From Pseudarthrobacter sp. Fe7 (GTDB taxonomy: Bacteria > Actinomycetota > Actinomycetes > Actinomycetales > Micrococcaceae), in NCBI GenBank assembly GCA_024372495.1, contig CP099977.1, positions 3,534,001-3,598,000 of the forward strand: a stretch of 64,000 bases of DNA, read 5' to 3'. A model generated the notes under the pieces. That model had not been told where the DNA came from. It saw only the letters and a program-made list of their open reading frames with translations, and made no database searches. Positions 21,724-30,619 of this stretch are shown one piece after another. The stretch's first letter is position 1. Each line of letters starts with the position of its first letter. A program made the translations under genes and the position numbers.

Positions 21724-23415
21724 TTAGGCCTCGAGCACCACCGGGATGATCATGGGCTTGCGGCGGAGCTTCCGGTTGACCCAGGTGCCGACGACACGGC
21801 GCACCACCTGCTGGAGCTGGTGGCTGGTGTGGTCGGCGTGGTTCTGGACTGCTTCCTCCAGTGCAGCGTTGATCTTGGGGATGATCTCGTCGAATACCGA
21901 ATCGTCCTCGGCCACGCCGCGGGCGTGGATCTCCGGGCCGGACACCACCTTGCCGGTGGCGCGGTGGACCACAGTGATGATGGAGATGAAGCCTTCGTCC
22001 CCCAGGATGCGGCGGTCCTTGAGGTCTGCATCAGTGATCTCGCCCACGCTGGAGCCGTCCACGTAGACGAAGCCGACCTCCACCTGGCCCACGATGTCTG
22101 CCTGGTGGTCGCGGAGGTCGATGACGGTGCCGTTGTCCGCGAGGATGACGCTGGCCTCCGGGACGCCGGATTCGATGGCGATCTTGCCGTTGGCGATCAG
22201 GTGGCGGGTTTCACCGTGCACGGGCATGGCGTTCAGGGGCTCAAGGATGTTGTAGCAGTAGAGCAGTTCGCCGGCGGCAGCGTGGCCGGATACGTGGACC
22301 TTGGCGTTGCCCTTGTGGATCACGTCCGCACCGAGCTTGAGGAGGCCGTTGATGATCCGGAACACCGCATTCTCATTGCCCGGGATGAGGCTGGAGGCCA
22401 GGATGACGGTGTCGCCGTCGCCCACCACCACCCGGTGGTCGCCGTTAGCCATCCGGGACAGCGCCGCCATGGGCTCGCCCTGGGAGCCGGTTGACATGAG
22501 CACCACACGGTTGTCCGGAAGGTTGTCAATGTTCTTGATGTCCACGACGAGCCCGGCCGGGACGTCCAGGTAGCCCAGTTTTTCGGCGATGGCCATGTTG
22601 CGCACCATGGAGCGGCCCACGAAGGCCACCTTGCGGTTGTGCTTGGCTGCCGCGTCGAGGACCTGCTGCACGCGGTGGACATGGGAGGAGAAGGACGCCA
22701 CGATGATGCGTTTGGTGGCCTGGCCGAAAAGCCGCTCAAGAGTAGGCCCGATTTCCTTCTCGGCCGTGGTGAAGCCGGGGACGTCGGCGTTGGTGGAGTC
22801 GGACATGAACAGGTCCACGCCCTCCTCGCCCAGCTTGGCGAAGTGCCGCAGGTCGGTGATGCGCCCATCCAGCGGCAACTGGTCCATCTTGAAGTCGCCG
22901 GTGTGCAGGACGGTGCCGCCGGCAGTGCGGATGAACACGGCAAGGGCATCCGGGATGGAGTGGTTGACGGCCACGAATTCGCATTCGAACGGCCCGAATT
23001 TCTCCACCTGGCCTTCTTCGACCGTCAGCGTGTAGGGCCGGATGCGGTGCTCCTGCAGCTTCGCCTCGATCAGGGCGAGGGTCAGCTGCGATCCCACCAG
23101 CGGGATGTCGTTGCGCAGGCGCAGCAGGTACGGCACGGCGCCGATGTGGTCCTCGTGGCCATGGGTGAGGACCACGGCCACGACGTCGTCCAGCCGGTCC
23201 TCGATGTAGGAGAAGTCCGGCAGGATCAGGTCGACGCCGGGCTGGGTTTCCTCGGGAAAGAGGACGCCGCAGTCAACGATCAGGAGCTTGCCGTCGATCT
23301 CGAACACGGCCATGTTCCGGCCGATCTCCCCCAAGCCGCCGAGCGGAACGATCCGCAGTGTGCCCTGGGGCAGGCGCGGAGGGGTGACGAGGCCGGTAAG
23401 GGCAGTTTGGGTCAT
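21724..23415 (-). CDS. rnj: Ribonuclease J
   Basis: Metallo-beta-lactamase/beta-CASP exo- and endoribonuclease of 563 aa, intact. The metal motif is LTHGHEDHIGAVPYLL (about residues 75-90), with further motifs NHSIPDALAVFI and LHTGDFKMDQ, and beta-CASP elements MSTGSQGEPMAAL and VHVSGHAAAGELL. MTQTALTGL at 23415 has GGAAAGAAG upstream. It lies 40 bases after dapA, an arrangement common in actinobacteria. Confidence 0.94.
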   Translation of the reverse strand: MTQTALTGLVTPPRLPQGTLRIVPLGGLGEIGRNMAVFEIDGKLLIVDCGVLFPEETQPGVDLILPDFSYIEDRLDDVVAVVLTHGHEDHIGAVPYLLRLRNDIPLVGSQLTLALIEAKLQEHRIRPYTLTVEEGQVEKFGPFECEFVAVNHSIPDALAVFIRTAGGTVLHTGDFKMDQLPLDGRITDLRHFAKLGEEGVDLFMSDSTNADVPGFTTAEKEIGPTLERLFGQATKRIIVASFSSHVHRVQQVLDAAAKHNRKVAFVGRSMVRNMAIAEKLGYLDVPAGLVVDIKNIDNLPDNRVVLMSTGSQGEPMAALSRMANGDHRVVVGDGDTVILASSLIPGNENAVFRIINGLLKLGADVIHKGNAKVHVSGHAAAGELLYCYNILEPLNAMPVHGETRHLIANGKIAIESGVPEASVILADNGTVIDLRDHQADIVGQVEVGFVYVDGSSVGEITDADLKDRRILGDEGFISIITVVHRATGKVVSGPEIHARGVAEDDSVFDEIIPKINAALEEAVQNHADHTSHQLQQVVRRVVGTWVNRKLRRKPMIIPVVLEA

Positions 23416-23455
23416 AGTGCACTTCTTTCCAGGCGGAAGGGTGCCGGTCTTAGCC

Positions 23456-24364
23456 TCAGGAGAAGACCAGCCCCGCTTCCGCCAAATCCCCGCGGATGGT
23501 TTCGATCTCGGTTTCGTCCGGCTCCACGAGGGGCAAACGGACAATCGAGTTGGGCAGGACTCCCTGCCATTTAAGAATCTGTTTGGCTGCCACGGCCCCC
23601 TGGACACGGGTCATGGTGGCTCGGACCACGGGCTGCAGTTCGAAGTTGATCTTGCGGGCAGTCCCAAGGTCATTGGCGTTGACGGCGTCGATAAGTTCAC
23701 GGAAACGGCGGGTGGCCACGTGGGTGGTGACACCCACAAGGCCGACGGCCCCCAGTGCCATCCAGGGAAGGGTCAGCCCGTCATCGCCCGAGTAGAAGAG
23801 GAGGTCGGTTTCGGCCATGACGCGGGTGGCGGCGGCGAGGTCCGCCTTGGCGTCCTTGACGGCGACGATGTTGGGGTGCTGCGCCAGCCGGATCATGGTG
23901 TCCGGTTCGATCGGGATGGAGGACCGGCCGGGGATGTCGTACAGCATGACGGGTACGTCCACGGCAGAAGCGATGGTTTCGAAGTGGGCGCGGACACCGG
24001 CCTGGCTGGGCTTGTTGTAGTAAGGGGTCACCAGGAGGAGGCCGTCGACGCCGAGGGCAGCGGCCTGCCGGGAGAGGTGCACCGAGTGCGCGGTGTCGTT
24101 GGTGCCGGTACCGGCGATGATGGCTGCCCGTCCGCCCACGGCATCTTTAACTGCCCGGAACATGCCGAGGTTCTCTTCGTCCGTCAGCGTGGAGGTCTCT
24201 CCGGTGGTGCCGGTGACCACCAGGCCGTCACAGCCGTCATCGACCAGCTTGCTGGCCAGCGCTGCCGCCTGGTCGTAATCCACTGCGCCGTCCTTGGTGA
24301 ACGGCGTGACCATGGCGGTCAGGAGGGTACCGAGGGCAGGGATGTGCGCGGAAGAGTCAGCCAT
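23456..24364 (-). CDS. dapA: 4-hydroxy-tetrahydrodipicolinate synthase DapA
   Basis: Condenses pyruvate with aspartate semialdehyde, the first step of the DAP/lysine branch. 302 aa, intact. The Schiff-base lysine is Lys170 in NIVAVKDAKAD. Tyr142 in MLYDIPGRSS and the Thr pair in TGTTGETSTL complete the active site. The start MADSSAHIP was chosen because residues upstream in frame do not match the family. Adjacent to rnj, same strand. Confidence 0.95.
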   Translation of the reverse strand: MADSSAHIPALGTLLTAMVTPFTKDGAVDYDQAAALASKLVDDGCDGLVVTGTTGETSTLTDEENLGMFRAVKDAVGGRAAIIAGTGTNDTAHSVHLSRQAAALGVDGLLLVTPYYNKPSQAGVRAHFETIASAVDVPVMLYDIPGRSSIPIEPDTMIRLAQHPNIVAVKDAKADLAAATRVMAETDLLFYSGDDGLTLPWMALGAVGLVGVTTHVATRRFRELIDAVNANDLGTARKINFELQPVVRATMTRVQGAVAAKQILKWQGVLPNSIVRLPLVEPDETEIETIRGDLAEAGLVFS

Positions 24365-24422
24365 GGAAAAAACGTTACCCTGTCTCCCGCTGGTTAGGAC
24401 AATGCCACGGGCGTGACAAGCG

Positions 24423-24950
24423 TCAAATTCGCTGCCGCCCTTGCCGCGGCGCCTCGGCTCCGGCATGGCAATAACGGCCGACGGCGGACTGGCGGAGGCC
24501 CTCCGCCCAGGACGCGAGCCGCTGCGCCGCCCGCACATAGTGGAACAGCTCGGTGGGCGTCAGAGCGTCAATATCCGTTTCCGCCAGCCGGCGGGCCAGC
24601 TCCGCCCCCTCCGGCTGGGCAGCCAGGCTGATGCCTTCCCGTTCCCACGCGACGTCCTCGGCCGGCCGGCCCGAGACAAGCTGGCGGAACAGATAGTCCA
24701 CCACTCCGGGGCTCAAGGCCTTCAAGGGCCCGCGCCCGGCATCAGGATCGCCCTGAGGCACGCCGGCGCGCAGACCCCGCGGCAGGTTCCCGGACGACAG
24801 GCTCCCCGGACTTCCTGGGCTTCCCGCCGGCAGGTTTCCTGGCCGGGCAGGTCCTGCCGGTTCTGCGCTTGCGTGGCCCTGCCCCGGGTACTGGCGCCCC
24901 GACCCCTGCGGTGCAGCCTCTCCGGATGATGTCATTTCCATGGCAGCCAT
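24423..24950 (-). CDS. Short DUF222-like protein, N-terminal fragment
   Basis: 175 aa starting MAAMEMTSSGEAAPQG. The first half is Gly/Pro/Ser-rich and low in complexity. The second half (about 85-165, ending DALTPTELFHYVRAAQRLASWAEGLRQSAVGR) resembles the very beginning of DUF222 (13E12-type) proteins. The rest of that family, including the HNH nuclease, is missing, and only 58 bases separate the stop from dapA. It is either a degraded gene or a short stand-alone version. A LexA-box-like palindrome sits immediately upstream of the ATG; 13E12 genes of Mycobacterium are SOS regulated. Confidence 0.55.
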   Translation of the reverse strand: MAAMEMTSSGEAAPQGSGRQYPGQGHASAEPAGPARPGNLPAGSPGSPGSLSSGNLPRGLRAGVPQGDPDAGRGPLKALSPGVVDYLFRQLVSGRPAEDVAWEREGISLAAQPEGAELARRLAETDIDALTPTELFHYVRAAQRLASWAEGLRQSAVGRYCHAGAEAPRQGRQRI

Positions 24951-24951
24951 C

Positions 24952-24975
24952 GTATTCGAACATATATTCGAATAC
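24952..24975. promoter_or_regulatory. LexA-box-like 24-bp palindrome
   Basis: GTATTCGAA-CATATA-TTCGAATAC is palindromic in 11 of 12 base pairs. Its core CGAACATATATTCG matches CGAAC-N4-GTTCG with one mismatch. It begins two bases upstream of the DUF222-like ATG, so binding would block initiation there, and lies 112 bases from the divergent acyltransferase-like gene. Confidence 0.7.
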
Positions 24976-25086
24976 AAGGACAGGCCCGCACTTGATGGGG
25001 AGGAGTGCCCGCCCCGGCGGACCCGTACCCGGTGGTGCATCCTGCTGTGACAAGCCGCCCCGAGGCGCATGTGAGACGATCTGGTC

Positions 25087-26336
25087 ATGACGTCCCGCAC
25101 CCCCACCACCCGGTCACGCAGGGCCCCAGGCCGGCAACAACCGGGGCGCCTCAGGGGCATCGATGCAGCCCGGGGCGTAGCACTGCTGGGCATGATGGCC
25201 ACCCATCTGCTGCCGACGTTCGAATCGAATGCCAACCTCACCCCAACCTGGATTGGCCTCGCGTTCTCCGGCCGGGCCGCCGCCCTCTTCGCGGTGCTGG
25301 CCGGCGTGGGGCTTGCGTTGTCCACCGGAAAGAACAATCCGCTGGCGGGCACTGAACTCTCCGTGGCCAGGCGCGGCGTTGCACTGCGCGCCCTGGTGAT
25401 TGCCGCCGTCGGGCTTACCCTGGGCGCCCTGGACGTGAACGTGGCCATCATCCTGGCCCACTACGCCGTGCTGTTCCTGTGCATCCTCCCCTTCCTCGGA
25501 CTGGGAGTGAAGGCGCTTTGTGCGTGGGCTGCCGGCTGGATCGTTGCCTCGCCGGTCCTCGCCTACCTGTTGCGGCCCTGGCTGCTGGCCCCGGAGCCGC
25601 CACTGAAGCTGGGCCACAACCCAAGCTGGGAAGACCTGGGAACACCGTCCCGGCTGCTTGCGGATGTGTTCTTTACCGGCTACTACCCTGTGTTCCAGTG
25701 GCTCTCCTACCTGCTGGTGGGGCTGGTGATCGGCCGCCTGGTGCTCTCCAAGGCACTGGTCCCGGTACTGCTGCTGGTGGGCGGGACCGTGGTTGCCGTC
25801 GCAGCCAAGGCCCTGGGGACCGCGGCCATGGAGGACTGGGGCGGCCGGGCAGCGCTGGACCAGGTCCTCAATTCACCGGGCTACCCGCTGGGCAGCGTAC
25901 TTCAGGTGAACCTGACCGGACTCCCCCAGGAGGGCTCCTGGTGGTGGCTGGCATCGGCAGCACCGCATTCGGCAACTCCGCTTGACCTGCTGCACACCTC
26001 GGCAGTAGCGGCCGCCGCCATCGGGGCATGCCTGCTCCTGGGGCGCCTCGCCGAATGGGTGGACCTGGACCTGCTGCTGCCACTGCGGGGGCCGGGGCCA
26101 TGACGCTGACCCTGTACACCGTCCACGTCTGGGTGGTCGCCAACTTCTACCTGAAGCCCCTGCCGGCGGGTTGGACCGAGGACGGGATGTACTTTGCCCA
26201 GGCCGCCACCGCCATCACTGTGGGTATCGTCTTTGCGCGGTTGTCGTGGCGCGGCCCGTTGGAATGGACCGGCCATGCGGCAAGCCTGGTGGGCCGGGGC
26301 GGCTTCAAGGCCCTGAACTCCGGACTGCACGCCTGA
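25087..26336 (+). CDS. Polytopic membrane protein with acyltransferase-like (HGSNAT/DUF1624-DUF418 type) architecture, frame broken
   Basis: Repaired length about 416 aa with roughly ten hydrophobic segments. The N-terminus RLRGIDAARGVALLGMMATHLLP is typical of heparan-glucosaminide acetyltransferase-like/DUF418 proteins, and the C-terminal stretch MTLTLYTVHVWVV resembles the DUF418 end. The frame breaks in a G run at 26087-26091, one base short; repair joins LLLPLRG to AGAMTLTLY. Substrate unknown; such proteins may acylate cell-envelope polymers. It is divergent from the DUF222-like gene and ends at a strong terminator. Confidence 0.65.
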
Positions 26337-26363
26337 CCCGCGGACTCCGCCCGGGATAAACAA

Positions 26364-26401
26364 GAACCCGCGTCCCCACCAGAGGGTGGAGACGCGGGTT
26401 C
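26364..26401. terminator. Bidirectional terminator between convergent genes
   Basis: Outer stem GAACCCGCGTC / GACGCGGGTTC plus inner CCACC / GGTGG around an AGAG-like loop. It lies between the acyltransferase-like gene (plus) and the TM2 gene (minus), 28 bases after the former's stop. Confidence 0.8.
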
Positions 26402-26432
26402 CGTTGTGAGACCCGATAAAGGGTTGGGTCGG

Positions 26433-27418
26433 CTATTGCGGAGTCAGGGTGAAGGTGGCTGCCTTGTCGCCGAAGTCGTCATTCACGACAACCTGGACCG
26501 GGCCCTTCTTTACGTCGAACGCAATAACGCCCTGGCGGACATCGCCGGCAGCCACCTCATCGCTGGGAAGGGCACCCAGCCCATCGTCCAGGTAGACCAG
26601 TTCGCCCTCCTTGCCGTCCGCGCCATAGACCTTGAAGTTCGAGGGACTGGAGAAGCTGCTTCCGGTCAGCGTTTCCCAGGAAACCTTGACCGCCAGGAAG
26701 CCGCCGTTCTTCGGCTGCAAATAAGTCATGCCGGGTATTTCGGCAGTGTAAATGGAGTCGAGGACGCTGATCTTGGCGGTGTTGCCTTCGGACACGGTGG
26801 CCACCAGGGAGTTTGCCCCGGCAGCCCCGGCCGACGGGGCCGCGCCGCCGGACGGGGTGGACCCATTTGAAGGGGCGGGCGCGGCCTGGGAAGCCGACGG
26901 AAGGCCGGGAGTCGCGGGGACCTTGCGGGCGTCAAGGGCAGCACCGAGCATAGCCATGGACATCATGGTCAGCAGGATTCCGGTGATGATGCTCACGAGC
27001 CAGACCACGCCGGTGATGATCCAGGCCTTCTTCTTGTTCTCCGGGTAGCCCTCCAGGGGACGGCCATTCTTGTCCCGGGTATTTCCGGTCAGTGTCATGA
27101 TCAGGTCCACGATGGCCCAGATACCCAGGCCACCGGCCGTCAGGAGCTTGGCGACGCCGGAGCCGATCTTGCCAAGGTAGAAACGGTCCGCGCCGAAAGT
27201 GCCCAGCAGGAGGGACAGGATCCAGGTGGTCACGAAGGACTTTCCCGGCCCGTCGGAGTAGGGAGCGCTGCCGTGGGGCCCCGGCTGGTATCCCCCTGCG
27301 GACCTGCGGGGTACTGCCCCTCAAAAGTAGGCTGACCCCCGAAGGTTGACGGTGCGGGCGGAATCGGCGGAGCTGACTGTCCACCCTGGGGCGGGTGCGG
27401 GAAATTCGGGTGGCTCAT
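26433..27418 (-). CDS. TM2 domain membrane protein with extracellular DUF4352-like domain, frame broken
   Basis: Repaired length about 328 aa. The order is a proline/glutamine/glycine-rich cytoplasmic tail (about 1-60), a TM2 domain (ILSLLLGTFGADRFYLGKIGSG ... IWAIVDLI), a third helix (about 130-155), a Ser/Ala/Pro linker, and a C-terminal beta-rich domain (about 200-328) resembling DUF4352. The frame breaks at a C run at 27292-27296, one base short; repair gives PQGGYQPGPHGS. Function unknown. Architecture suggests a sensor or envelope-associated protein. Confidence 0.7.
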
Positions 27419-27760
27419 GGATGGTCCTTTGTCCAGGGTGCGGGTGCGTGGGTGCAGGTATGCGGGTGGTTTCAGGTGGTGGGATGCGCGGGGTCAGGCA
27501 GCCTCCGGCTTCCCGGCGCGCAGGAGTTGGCCGATGCGGCGCTGGGATGGGTGCGGCTGCCGGGGATCCGGGCCTGAGGTGCTGCTGAACCCCGCCGGTG
27601 GCATGGACATCGCCAACCTCATGCTTTCCCCCAAAGCTAAAGAGTCTTTACTAAATAAACCTACCGTGGGCGGCACGGAACTGCGATGGGCAGAAATGCC
27701 CATCGCAGGAAAATCAGCGGCAGAAGGAGCCTGCTGGGGCCGGCCCGGTCCCGGCCAGGG
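27419..27760. other. Intergenic region upstream of the TM2 gene
   Basis: About 340 bases with no convincing gene. It contains a relatively AT-rich patch near 27635-27665 that could hold the TM2 promoter and the hairpin at 27681-27708. Otherwise I see nothing in it. Confidence 0.55.
27681..27708 (-). terminator. Perfect hairpin after the TPR-like gene
   Basis: CTGCGATGGGCA-GAAA-TGCCCATCGCAG, a perfect 12-base stem with a four-base loop, about 50 bases after the stop of the minus-strand gene ending at 27761. It lacks a clear U tract, so termination is likely but unproven. Confidence 0.55.
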
Positions 27761-28234
27761 CTAGGAGGCAGCGGTGAACAGCCTCGCGGCGTCACGCATG
27801 GATGCCCGCGCGCGCTTGCGGTCACCGGCGGCGTCATAGGCACAGCTGAGCCGGAACCACGAGCGCCAGTCGTCGGGAGCGGCCTCGGCTTCGGCCCGGT
27901 ACTTTTCGAACTCGGCGTCTGCCGCGGCCCGGACGATCCGGCCGCCGGGTGTGCGCGGGAGCTCATCCACGGGGAGACCGCCTTCGGCTTCCAGGACCTT
28001 GGCCATCTGCTCCGTGCGGGCACCGAACATCAGCTCGCGGATCAGTGCCCAGGCGCCAACGATGGGCAGCACCAGGTAGGCAGCACCGATGGCCTTCGCT
28101 GTGAGGTTGCTGTCTGTGAGGAGCAGGAGGGAGCGCTGCAGGGATACCACCAGGTAGAAGACCAGCAGGAGCGTGACGGCTCCCACCCAGATCTTGGTGC
28201 GGTTCTTCCGGAAGCCGGCAACGAACCCGTTCAC
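27761..28234 (-). CDS. Membrane-anchored TPR-like protein
   Basis: 157 aa, intact. Two hydrophobic segments (about 15-36 and 46-65) are followed by a charged cytoplasmic part with a single TPR-like helical pair near the C-terminus (WRSWFRLSCAYDAAGDRKRARASMRDAARL). The family recurs beside dapB in Micrococcaceae. No function can be assigned. It begins four bases after the dapB stop, so the two are probably co-transcribed. Confidence 0.7.
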   Translation of the reverse strand: MNGFVAGFRKNRTKIWVGAVTLLLVFYLVVSLQRSLLLLTDSNLTAKAIGAAYLVLPIVGAWALIRELMFGARTEQMAKVLEAEGGLPVDELPRTPGGRIVRAAADAEFEKYRAEAEAAPDDWRSWFRLSCAYDAAGDRKRARASMRDAARLFTAAS

Positions 28235-28237
28235 CGC

Positions 28238-29008
28238 CTAGAGCCCCAGGTCCAGGTAGCCGTCCAGGCCCACCGTGAGGCCGGGATGTGCTGCGACGTT
28301 GCGCAGGCCCAGGAGCACGCCGGGCATGAACGATGCCCGGTCGAAGGAGTCATGGCGGAGGGTCAGCTGCTCACCCGGACCGCCCAGGAGCACTTCCTGG
28401 TGTGCCACGAGGCCGCGGAGCCTGACGCTGTGGACCCGTACGCCGTCCACCTCGCAGCCGCGTGCACCCGCAAGTCCGCTGGTGGTGGCATCCGGGCTGG
28501 GCGGGACCTGTGCTGCGCTGCGTTCCGCGGCGATGAGCTGGGCGGTGCGGACGGCGGTGCCGGAAGGGGCATCCACCTTGTCCGGGTGGTGGAGCTCGAT
28601 GACCTCAACGGATTCGAAGTACTTGGATGCCTTCGCGGCGAAAGCAGACGCGAGCACCGAGCCCAGTGCGAAGTTGGGTGCAATCAGGACGCCCGTGTCC
28701 TGGTGCCCGGCCAGCAGGGACTCCAGCGCGGACAGCCGTCCGGCGTCCCAGCCTGTGGTGCCCACCACAGCGTGAATGCCGTGCTCGACGGCGAAGCGGA
28801 CGTTCGCTTCGGTGCTTTCGGGAACCGTCAGGTCCACCACGTACCGGGCGCCTGAGGATGTCAGCTGCTCCAGCGAGTCACCCCGTCCCAGGGCGGCTAC
28901 GAGCGTCATGTCGGGCGCGGCGTCGATAGCTTTGACGGCCTCGGCGCCCATGCGGCCATTGGCGCCCAGGACGGCCACCAGCTTGGGAACGGAGTGTTGT
29001 TCGGTCAT
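28238..29008 (-). CDS. dapB: 4-hydroxy-tetrahydrodipicolinate reductase DapB
   Basis: NAD(P)H-dependent second step of the DAP branch. 256 aa, intact. The nucleotide-binding motif is VAVLGANGRMG, VVGTTGW lies mid-protein, and the substrate motif is ELHHPDKVDAPSGTA (about residue 140-155). The second position of the usual GxxGRMG is Ala, an ordinary variation. It is separate from dapA and dapF in this chromosome. Confidence 0.95.
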   Translation of the reverse strand: MTEQHSVPKLVAVLGANGRMGAEAVKAIDAAPDMTLVAALGRGDSLEQLTSSGARYVVDLTVPESTEANVRFAVEHGIHAVVGTTGWDAGRLSALESLLAGHQDTGVLIAPNFALGSVLASAFAAKASKYFESVEVIELHHPDKVDAPSGTAVRTAQLIAAERSAAQVPPSPDATTSGLAGARGCEVDGVRVHSVRLRGLVAHQEVLLGGPGEQLTLRHDSFDRASFMPGVLLGLRNVAAHPGLTVGLDGYLDLGL

Positions 29009-29141
29009 GCCGTAAAGCCTACCGGCGGGGCGGGGTGGTGCAGGAACCGGGCGGCCTGCGTTACCTCACACCCGGGGCCGTCCCGGCCGGCGCCGTATAG
29101 GGCGCCGGACAGGGTGCACCCCTGCCCGGCCTGCAACAGCA

Positions 29142-29612
29142 TCAGCTTCCTGCGCCCACCCACTCCACCGTGCCGTCCGAGAAGAACTGTTCCTTCCAGA
29201 TGGGCACCTGTTCCTTGATGCGGTCCACCAGTTCGGAGCAGACGGCGAAGGCCTGGCCGCGGTGCGCGGCGGACACCGAGCACACCAGTGCGGGGTCCCC
29301 GATTTCCAGCATCCCGATCCGGTGCGCCGCCCAGATGCGGACGGGCTGGCCGGCCCCCTCGGCAGCGGTCTGCGCATCATTCTGCTCGGCGACCAGGCGG
29401 GCAACGACGTCTGCCATCACCTGGTGCGCCGAAGGGTGCGCGCTGTAGCTGAGGCGCTCAACGGCCTTGCCGCCGTCGTGGTTGCGGACCACGCCGCTGA
29501 AGCTGACCACCGCACCGGCAGTGTCGCTCTCCACCGCGGCGATGGCCTGGTCCACGGAGATGGGGTCCGCACTCAGGACGGCCCGAACTACCTCGAATGC
29601 TTCAGTGCCCAT
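29142..29612 (-). CDS. moaE: Molybdopterin synthase catalytic subunit MoaE
   Basis: Transfers sulfur from thiocarboxylated MoaD to cPMP. 156 aa, intact. Family elements are GAVVSFSGVVRNHDGG near residue 33, LSYSAHPSAHQVM, RIWAAHRIGMLEIGD and the C-terminal catalytic-lysine region RIKEQVPIWKEQFF. Its start overlaps the end of the mog gene by 11 bases. MoaD is encoded at 34779 on the other strand. Confidence 0.93.
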   Translation of the reverse strand: MGTEAFEVVRAVLSADPISVDQAIAAVESDTAGAVVSFSGVVRNHDGGKAVERLSYSAHPSAHQVMADVVARLVAEQNDAQTAAEGAGQPVRIWAAHRIGMLEIGDPALVCSVSAAHRGQAFAVCSELVDRIKEQVPIWKEQFFSDGTVEWVGAGS

Positions 29613-30130
29613 GTCCGCCTTCCAGCTGGTCGCAGAGGTGCCCGATCACCGGGGCCAGGACAGTCAACCCGTCCATGACGCCCTTCGGCGACCCCGGCAG
29701 GTTCACGATGAAGGTCCGCCCTGCGGCGCCGGCATACCCCCTGCTCAAAGCAGCGAGCGGGGTTTTGGCAGCGCCGGCGCGCCGGATCGCTTCCATAATT
29801 CCCGGGATCTCCCGGTCCAGCAGCGGCCGGGTGACGTCGGGCGTCCGGTCGTCCGGGCTGAGGCCGGTGCCGCCGCTGGTGATGATGACGGCGGGGTGCT
29901 GGGTGAGGAGAGCCCGGATGGCCCCCTACAGGATCGCCGTCGGGGACCACCATGGCCGGGAACACATCGAAGCCGTGTTCCGTGAGCCAGTCGGTGATCA
30001 CGGGACCGGTTTCGTCGTCATAGATCCCGGCGGCGGCGCGGGTGGAGGCAATGACGACGCCGGCCTTCCGCCCCTGCACGTCGCCGTGCCGGTGGGGTTC
30101 GGGTACCCGAACCGTGTTGGGGGTGGTCAC
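29602..30130 (-). CDS. mog: Molybdopterin adenylyltransferase-type protein (MogA/MoaB), frame broken
   Basis: MPT-binding domain protein that adenylates molybdopterin before Mo insertion. Repaired length about 175 aa. Visible are [21 protein letters not shown], the MPT loop [16 protein letters not shown], and the end [18 protein letters not shown] at 30130 overlaps the moaC stop by three bases (GTGA). The frame breaks at the C run 29922-29926, which appears one base too long. It is between moaC and moaE. Confidence 0.88.
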
Positions 30131-30619
30131 AGGGCCCAGTCTCCGCTCTTGCCGCCGCTCTTGGCCAGCACTTTGATGTCCGTCAGGACGGCATGTTTGT
30201 CCACGGCTTTGATCATGTCGTACACGCTGAGGGCAGCCACGGATGCAGCAGTCAGCGCCTCCATTTCCACTCCGGTGACGCCCCGGGTCTTGACGGTGGA
30301 GTTGATGGTGACGGCGTCCACGCCGAGGTCGAAATCGACCGTCACTTTGGAAAGGGGCAACGGGTGGCACAGCGGAATCAGCTCCGGAGTCTTCTTGGCG
30401 GCCATGATTCCGGCTACGCGCGCAACGGCCACGGCGTCTCCCTTGGGGAGTCCGCCGGTGCCCAGGAGCCTGCATCACCTCCGGTGTGGTCCGGACCGTG
30501 GCGGTGGCCGTGGCCTCGCGGGTTGTCTCTGCCTTGGCGGAAACATCCACCATCTGGGCGCTGCCGTCCTGGCGCAGGTGCGTCAGCGCGGGGATTTGTT
30601 CTGCGTTCACAGCATCCAT
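30127..30619 (-). CDS. moaC: Cyclic pyranopterin monophosphate synthase MoaC, frame broken
   Basis: Second enzyme of Moco synthesis, turning the MoaA product into cPMP. Repaired length about 163 aa. Motifs are [16 protein letters not shown] at the N-terminus, [13 protein letters not shown] and [20 protein letters not shown] with the catalytic MIKAVDK. The frame breaks at 30467-30471 (AGCCT for AGCT; repair gives [17 protein letters not shown]). Its first 13 bases overlap the end of moeA in another frame. Confidence 0.93.
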
